Shown in pieces: positions 59,514 to 64,000 of a stretch of DNA of 64,000 nucleotides. This DNA is from UBA4877 sp002399345 (lineage in GTDB: Bacteria; Bacillota; Thermoanaerobacteria; Thermoanaerobacterales; UBA4877). The DNA is taken from contig DAIORT010000009.1 of assembly GCA_036752905.1 (NCBI GenBank), positions 1 to 64,000 of the forward strand. Reading direction: 5' to 3'. How positions within the stretch are numbered: the first letter of the stretch is position 1; each line of letters opens with the position of its first letter. The notes below the pieces were generated by a model. It was not told where the DNA came from. It made no database searches and was given only the letters and a program-made list of their open reading frames with translations. A program made the position numbers and the translations under genes.

Positions 59514-60956
59514 TTAATTTTTCTGCATTTTGTCTAATTCCTGTCGCATTAATTCATTTACCATCTGTGGATTCGCTTTTCCCTTAGTTTCTTTCATAAC
59601 CTGGCCGACCAAAAAACCCATTGCTTTTTTCTTGCCGCCAATATAATCCGATACGGATTTTGAATTGTTCTCTATGACCTTACAAATAACTTCGTTCAAG
59701 GCATCTGCATCGCTTATTTGGGAAAGTCCCTTCTCCTTTACTATAACCTCCGGATCATCACCTGTCTTAAACATTGAATCAAAGACTTTTTTGCCCATAC
59801 TTATACTGACCTTGCCGTTATCTACCATATTCTGCAGCCTGACCAGCTGCTCCGGCGATATGGGTAGATCCTCGGAGTCAATATCCGTTTCCTTCATTGC
59901 ACGTAATAATTCACCCATAACCCAGTTACTCATGGTTTTCGGATTACCATAAAGCTCCACGCATCTTTCAAAGAAATCCGAGAGAGCCTTGTCTGATGTT
60001 ATTACCCCTGCATCATAGGAAGGCAGACCCATCTCTTTTATAAACCTATCCTTTTTCTGATAGGGAAGTTCTGGTATTTTTTTCCTTATTTCCTCTATCC
60101 ATTCATCGGAAACCTCGATAGGTACTATATCCGGCTCGGGAAAATACCTGTAGTCATGTGCAGCTTCTTTAGAACGCATAGGGACCGTTATACCTTTATC
60201 CTCATCCCAGCGCCTTGTTTCCTGCATTATCTTTTCATTATTTTTAACGGCGTCCACCTGTCTTTTAAACTCATACTCCAATGCCTTATATACCACTCTA
60301 AAAGAATTCAGGTTTTTTAACTCCACCTTTGTGCCGAATTCCTCGCTGCCCTTAGGCCTGACCGATATATTTGTGTCCACGCGAAGCGAACCCTCCTGCA
60401 TTTTACAATCGGATACCTCGGTATATTCGAGAATGCTTTTAAGTTTTGTAAGATAAGTCCTGGCCTCCTCCGGCGTTCTCATATCTGGATAAGATACAAT
60501 CTCTATCAAAGGTACACCCGTCCTGTTGTAGTCTACAAAGGAGGTACCTGCGTTCTCATCATGTATCAGTTTCCCCGCATCCTCTTCAAGGTGGGCCCTG
60601 ATAATGCCTATCTTCTTTGTCCCCTTATCGGTCTCCAACTCTATATATCCTTCTTTACAAAGAGGAAGGTCATACTGTGAAATCTGGTAGGCCTTGGGAA
60701 GATCCGGATAAAAATAATTTTTCCTGTCCATCTTGCTGAATTTGGAAATATTACAGTTTAAAGCCAATCCAGCCATTATCGCATACTCGACCGCGCTCTT
60801 GTTGAGGACAGGCAAAGTACCCGGCAAGCCGAGACACACCGGACAACAGTGTGTATTCGGTTGCCCACCAAATTCCGTAGTACAACCGCAGAATACTTTA
60901 GTTTTTGTGCGCAGCTCTGCATGAACCTCTAATCCTATTACAGCTTCAAACTCCAT
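59514..60956 (-). CDS. gatB: Asp-tRNA(Asn)/Glu-tRNA(Gln) amidotransferase subunit B
   Basis: 480 residues, standard. Signature YFYPDLPKAYQISQYDLPLCKEG, GIIRAHLEEDAGKLIHDE and DYNRTGVPLIEIVSYPDMRT, with the C-terminal YqeY-like tail (KPMGFLVGQVMKETKGKANPQ). Activates Glu-tRNA(Gln)/Asp-tRNA(Asn) for amidation. GGAGG in the end of gatA precedes the ATG directly after the gatA stop (TAAATG). Confidence 0.96.
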   Translation of the reverse strand: MEFEAVIGLEVHAELRTKTKVFCGCTTEFGGQPNTHCCPVCLGLPGTLPVLNKSAVEYAIMAGLALNCNISKFSKMDRKNYFYPDLPKAYQISQYDLPLCKEGYIELETDKGTKKIGIIRAHLEEDAGKLIHDENAGTSFVDYNRTGVPLIEIVSYPDMRTPEEARTYLTKLKSILEYTEVSDCKMQEGSLRVDTNISVRPKGSEEFGTKVELKNLNSFRVVYKALEYEFKRQVDAVKNNEKIMQETRRWDEDKGITVPMRSKEAAHDYRYFPEPDIVPIEVSDEWIEEIRKKIPELPYQKKDRFIKEMGLPSYDAGVITSDKALSDFFERCVELYGNPKTMSNWVMGELLRAMKETDIDSEDLPISPEQLVRLQNMVDNGKVSISMGKKVFDSMFKTGDDPEVIVKEKGLSQISDADALNEVICKVIENNSKSVSDYIGGKKKAMGFLVGQVMKETKGKANPQMVNELMRQELDKMQKN

Positions 60957-62405
60957 TTATCTAACCTCCGGTCTTAGTTTTCCTGTAATCTCCTGAATCA
61001 TATATGTACCCTTAAGCAGTGTCTTTTCTTCAAACGGCCGCCCTATTATCTGCAGTCCTACAGGAAGACCGCCGGCCAGGCCGCACGGCACAGATATCGA
61101 AGGCAAGCCCGCGATGTTTATCGGCACAGTAAGTATATCCGCAAGATACATCTCCAGCGGATCCGACTTCTCACCGAAACCGAATGCCGTTGTCGGTGCC
61201 GTGGGAGACATAAGCACATCATATTTCTCAAAGGCCTTGTCAAAATCATTCTTTATCAAAGTTCTCACCTCAAGAGCCTTTTTATAATAAGCATCATAGT
61301 AACCCGAGCTCAAAACAAACGTGCCCAGCATTATTCTCCTTTTAACCTCTTTTCCGAAACCTTCACTCCTCGAACATGCATACAGGTCAATCAGATCTTC
61401 ATACTTCTCCGCCCTGTGCCCATACCTTATACCATCATATCTGGCCAGGTTGGAGCTCGCCTCTGCAGACGAGATTATATAATAAGCAGCCAGCGCATAT
61501 TCACTGTACGGCAGGCTCATCTCCTCTACTTCAGCACCCCGCTCTTCAAGCTGCTTTACCGCCGCATATATAGAATCCTTTACCTCGCTATTTACACCTT
61601 CGCCAAAATACTCTTTAGGAAGACCTATCTTAAGTCCCCTTACTCCACCTTTTATATCATCCGGATCATAAACCTCTTTTCCCGGAGCAGAAGTAAAGTC
61701 ATGATCATCATGGCCGGATATGGCATTCATAATAAGAGCAATATCCTGGGCGTTCCTCCCAAAAGTGCCAATCTGATCAAGGGAAGAGGCAAAGGCCACC
61801 AGTCCGTAGCGGGAAATACGCCCATATGTAGGCTTTAATCCTACGGCCCCACAAAATGATGCAGGCTGCCTTATAGACCCACCTGTATCCGAACCCAATG
61901 CCGCAGGCACCTCATATGCAGCCACACTGGCTGCCGATCCTCCGCTGGAACCGCCCGGCACTTTTCCATAATCCCATGGATTTACCGTTTTCTTAAATGC
62001 GGAGTTCTCCGTAGACGATCCCATTGCAAACTCATCCATGTTTGTCTTGCCCACTATTACCGCACCAGCCTCCTTCAGTCTTTCTACAACCGTTGCGTCA
62101 TAAGGCGGAATAAAATTCTCCAGCATCCTGGATGCGCATGTTGTTTTTGTCCCTTTAGTACAAATGTTATCCTTTATTGCCACCGGAATACCAAGAAGAG
62201 GCTTGTCGCTGCCTTCTTTTCTTTCCTTATCCGCCTTATCGGCTGCTTTGAGTGCACCCTCCCTGTCGATGTATAAAAAAGCCCCTATATCTTTATCTTT
62301 TTCCTCTATATGATCAATCAAACTTTTTGTAAGCATGACCGAGCTGATTTCACCCTTCTTCAGCATTGCGATAAGCTCATTCATGCCATATTCGTATAGC
62401 TCCAT
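60957..62405 (-). CDS. gatA: Asp-tRNA(Asn)/Glu-tRNA(Gln) amidotransferase subunit A
   Basis: 482 residues, amidase signature family. Ser-cisSer-Lys residues lie in PVAIKDNICTKG (Lys), GGSSGGSAASV (cis-Ser) and SDTGGSIRQPA (nucleophile). Releases ammonia from glutamine for GatB. Together with tRNA-Gln in this window, it indicates indirect Gln-tRNA formation. Between gatC and gatB. Confidence 0.97.
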   Translation of the reverse strand: MELYEYGMNELIAMLKKGEISSVMLTKSLIDHIEEKDKDIGAFLYIDREGALKAADKADKERKEGSDKPLLGIPVAIKDNICTKGTKTTCASRMLENFIPPYDATVVERLKEAGAVIVGKTNMDEFAMGSSTENSAFKKTVNPWDYGKVPGGSSGGSAASVAAYEVPAALGSDTGGSIRQPASFCGAVGLKPTYGRISRYGLVAFASSLDQIGTFGRNAQDIALIMNAISGHDDHDFTSAPGKEVYDPDDIKGGVRGLKIGLPKEYFGEGVNSEVKDSIYAAVKQLEERGAEVEEMSLPYSEYALAAYYIISSAEASSNLARYDGIRYGHRAEKYEDLIDLYACSRSEGFGKEVKRRIMLGTFVLSSGYYDAYYKKALEVRTLIKNDFDKAFEKYDVLMSPTAPTTAFGFGEKSDPLEMYLADILTVPINIAGLPSISVPCGLAGGLPVGLQIIGRPFEEKTLLKGTYMIQEITGKLRPEVR

Positions 62406-62417
62406 TTTATTTCTCCC

Positions 62418-62705
62418 TTATTCAAAGATTTTTGGTACTACAAAAAAGCCATCTTGTTTATGCTCAGTATTGGCCAAAACAACTTTCCTGTTCATTGAAG
62501 ACTTTACCATGTCCTCCCTAAAAACATTTTTCAAGGGTAGTACATGGGCCGTCTGTGCAACATTACTGGTATCCAGCTCCCGCAGTTTTGCCACATAACC
62601 AACAATCTGGCTGAGATCTCCCCTCAAATCCATGACTTCCTGCTCATCCAGATTAAGCCTGGCCAATTTTGCCACATAATCCACTGTCTTATCGTCAATA
62701 TCCAT
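62418..62705 (-). CDS. gatC: Asp-tRNA(Asn)/Glu-tRNA(Gln) amidotransferase subunit C
   Basis: 95 residues. Opening VDYVAKLARLNLDEQEVMDLRGDLSQIVGYVAKLRELDTSNV and the end VLPLKNVFREDMV are the family signature. A belt-like subunit stabilising GatA-GatB. 12 bases before gatA. Confidence 0.95.
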   Translation of the reverse strand: MDIDDKTVDYVAKLARLNLDEQEVMDLRGDLSQIVGYVAKLRELDTSNVAQTAHVLPLKNVFREDMVKSSMNRKVVLANTEHKQDGFFVVPKIFE

Positions 62706-62739
62706 TAAATCCCCTCCATGTTATAAAAATAATCCGCTT

Positions 62740-64000
62740 TTATTTCCCTAACAATTTAGCGAACCGTTCCTCATCAAGAACAGTAACCCCCAGCCCGGTA
62801 GCCTTGTCCAACTTGGAACCCGGGTTCTTACCGCAAACCAAAAAATCAGTTTTGCTGCTTACACTACCCGTAACCTTTCCTCCCAGCTGCTCAATACTTT
62901 GGACAGCCTCAGTTCGGGTAAACCCATCCAGTGTTCCCGTTATAACAAAGGTCTTCCCTAAAAGTGATGTGCCGTACTTCTCATCTGCTTTCTTCGTGTT
63001 TACTCCCGCGGCAATCATCCTGTCAATGATGGCTATATTCTGCTTTTCTGAAAAGAAATCAACGACACTCTCCGCTATCTTAGGTCCAATCTCTGGTATT
63101 TCGGTTAATTCATCCAGCCTTGCCTCCTTGAGATTTTTTATATCACCAAATTTATCGGCAAGGATACCTGAGGCTTTGCTTCCAACCAGCCTGATACCCA
63201 AACCGTCTATAAATTTGTCCAGACTTCTGCCCTTGCTCTTTTCTATGGCATTCATCAGATTATCGGCGGATTTTTTACCCATCCTCTCCAAAGAGAGTAT
63301 ATCTTTATATTCTATATAATAAATATCCGAGATGTTTTTTACAAGTCCTTTATCAACAAGCTGGGCAATAACGGCCGGGCCCATACCGTCTATATCCATT
63401 GCTCCTTTGGATGCAAAATGCTCAAGCTGCCTCTTTATCTGGGCCGGGCAATTAAGGCCGGTGCATCTTGTGACGGCCTCTCCGGGAAGCCTAACCGCCT
63501 TGGCCCCGCATTCCGGGCAGCTGTCCGGCATGACAAACTCCTTTTCTTCCCCGGTTCTCTCCCCTTTTATGGACTCTACCACCTCGGGAATTATTTCACC
63601 CGCCTTTTGTATGTATACCATGTCCCCAATCCTGATGTCTTTTTGCTTTATATAGTCCTCATTATGCAAGGTCGCCCGACCAATGGTAGAACCGGATAAT
63701 TTTACCGGCTCTAATACCGCCGCAGGGGTGATAGCTCCCGTTCTGCCTACCTGAACGATTATATCCTTTACCTTGGTCTTAGCCCTTACAGCCGGATACT
63801 TATAGGCGATCGCCCAGCGATAAGCCTTGGATGTGGCGCCAAGCAATTGCCGCTGGGCCAGACCGTTAACCTTGATCACCAGTCCGTCAACGGGAAAGTC
63901 CAGTTTGTCTTTCTTGGACTGCCAAGTATGCACCTGCCCAATGGCCTTTTCAATATCATCACATTCCATATAACCGGGGATAACCTTAAAACCCATGTCT
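62740..64000 (-). CDS. ligA: NAD-dependent DNA ligase, C-terminal part
   Basis: About 420 codons visible; the N-terminal part with the adenylation lysine KxDG lies beyond 64000. Seen here are DGLVIKVN (adenylation domain end), the OB fold, the zinc finger CPECGAKAVRLPGEAVTRCTGLNCPAQ, helix-hairpin-helix repeats (GIRLVGSKASGILADKFGD, IPEIGPKIAESVVDFF), and the C-terminal BRCT domain (LLGKTFVITGTLDGFTRTEAVQSIEQLGGKVTGSVSSKTDFLVCGKNPGSKLDKA). Joins nicks in replication and repair. gatC follows 35 bases on, so ligA-gatCAB may be one transcript. Confidence 0.97.
   Translation of the reverse strand, partial: DMGFKVIPGYMECDDIEKAIGQVHTWQSKKDKLDFPVDGLVIKVNGLAQRQLLGATSKAYRWAIAYKYPAVRAKTKVKDIIVQVGRTGAITPAAVLEPVKLSGSTIGRATLHNEDYIKQKDIRIGDMVYIQKAGEIIPEVVESIKGERTGEEKEFVMPDSCPECGAKAVRLPGEAVTRCTGLNCPAQIKRQLEHFASKGAMDIDGMGPAVIAQLVDKGLVKNISDIYYIEYKDILSLERMGKKSADNLMNAIEKSKGRSLDKFIDGLGIRLVGSKASGILADKFGDIKNLKEARLDELTEIPEIGPKIAESVVDFFSEKQNIAIIDRMIAAGVNTKKADEKYGTSLLGKTFVITGTLDGFTRTEAVQSIEQLGGKVTGSVSSKTDFLVCGKNPGSKLDKATGLGVTVLDEERFAKLLGK

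Noticed and set aside
1..64000. CRISPR arrays, insertion sequences, prophage genes
   Set aside because: No regularly spaced repeats, transposases, or phage structural genes were found on either strand.

Overview
The window reads as chromosomal DNA of a low-GC, Gram-positive, spore-forming and motile bacterium of the class Clostridia. The support is gene content: a SleB-type cortex hydrolase and a PdaB-type deacetylase (spores), fliD/fliS/flaG (flagella), the acetylated DapH lysine branch, a valS T-box leader, GatCAB, DUF4364 and YkuK proteins, and strong GGAGG ribosome sites. TTG start codons are frequent. I cannot place it reliably below class. No phage, insertion sequence or CRISPR array was seen; the window is mostly housekeeping with a few unusual accessory genes.

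Layout. 1-3.7 kb: tRNA-Phe and tRNA-Asp, hslO, a cold-shock gene and a chemoreceptor. 3.7-7.4 kb: promoter, structured leader and the operon asd-dapA-dapB-dapH with terminator (lysine/diaminopimelate synthesis). 7.4-11 kb: an SSB paralogue, a very short Mur-ligase-like protein, SleB and PdaB. 11-15.3 kb: two short FtsH-like membrane proteases on opposite strands around a MecA-like adaptor; the second protease overlaps a gene for a small membrane-anchored protein. 15.3-19.5 kb: flagellar filament assembly genes (flaG, fliD, fliS, a FlgN-like protein) and a 466-residue protein of unknown function. 19.5-27 kb: QueG-like iron-sulfur protein, DUF4364 protein, cytoplasmic beta-lactamase-like hydrolase with a transporter, tRNA-Pro, a subtilase without signal peptide, folC, a GNAT acetyltransferase. 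27-30 kb: valS with a T-box leader whose specifier is GUA (valine).

30-34.3 kb: RodZ-like protein, YkuK and an ABC importer of the NMT1/SsuA type. 34.3-42.2 kb: the protein quality-control block, tig-clpP-clpX as one unit and murJ-lon-engB as the next. 42.2-44.7 kb: mscL with an apparent AUA start codon and a VanZ-domain membrane protein. 45.0-45.9 kb: a nine-gene tRNA operon with a perfect consensus promoter and its own terminator. 45.9-49.8 kb: yfcE-type phosphodiesterase, rdgB, rph, a DUF2179-type membrane protein and a cell-wall amidase. 49.8-53.5 kb: an AIR-synthase-like protein, a possible DarT-like ADP-ribosyltransferase, a PqqD-like protein, a 51-residue cysteine-rich protein and a permease. 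53.6-59.3 kb: oligopeptide importer oppBCDF-oppA. 59.5-64 kb: ligA (5' end outside the window), gatC, gatA, gatB.

The points most worth a second look are the possible split FtsH (protease plus separately encoded extracytoplasmic domain, next to a MecA homologue), the AUA start of mscL, the unidentified structured leader before asd, the compact Mur-ligase-like protein, and the lone DarT-like gene.
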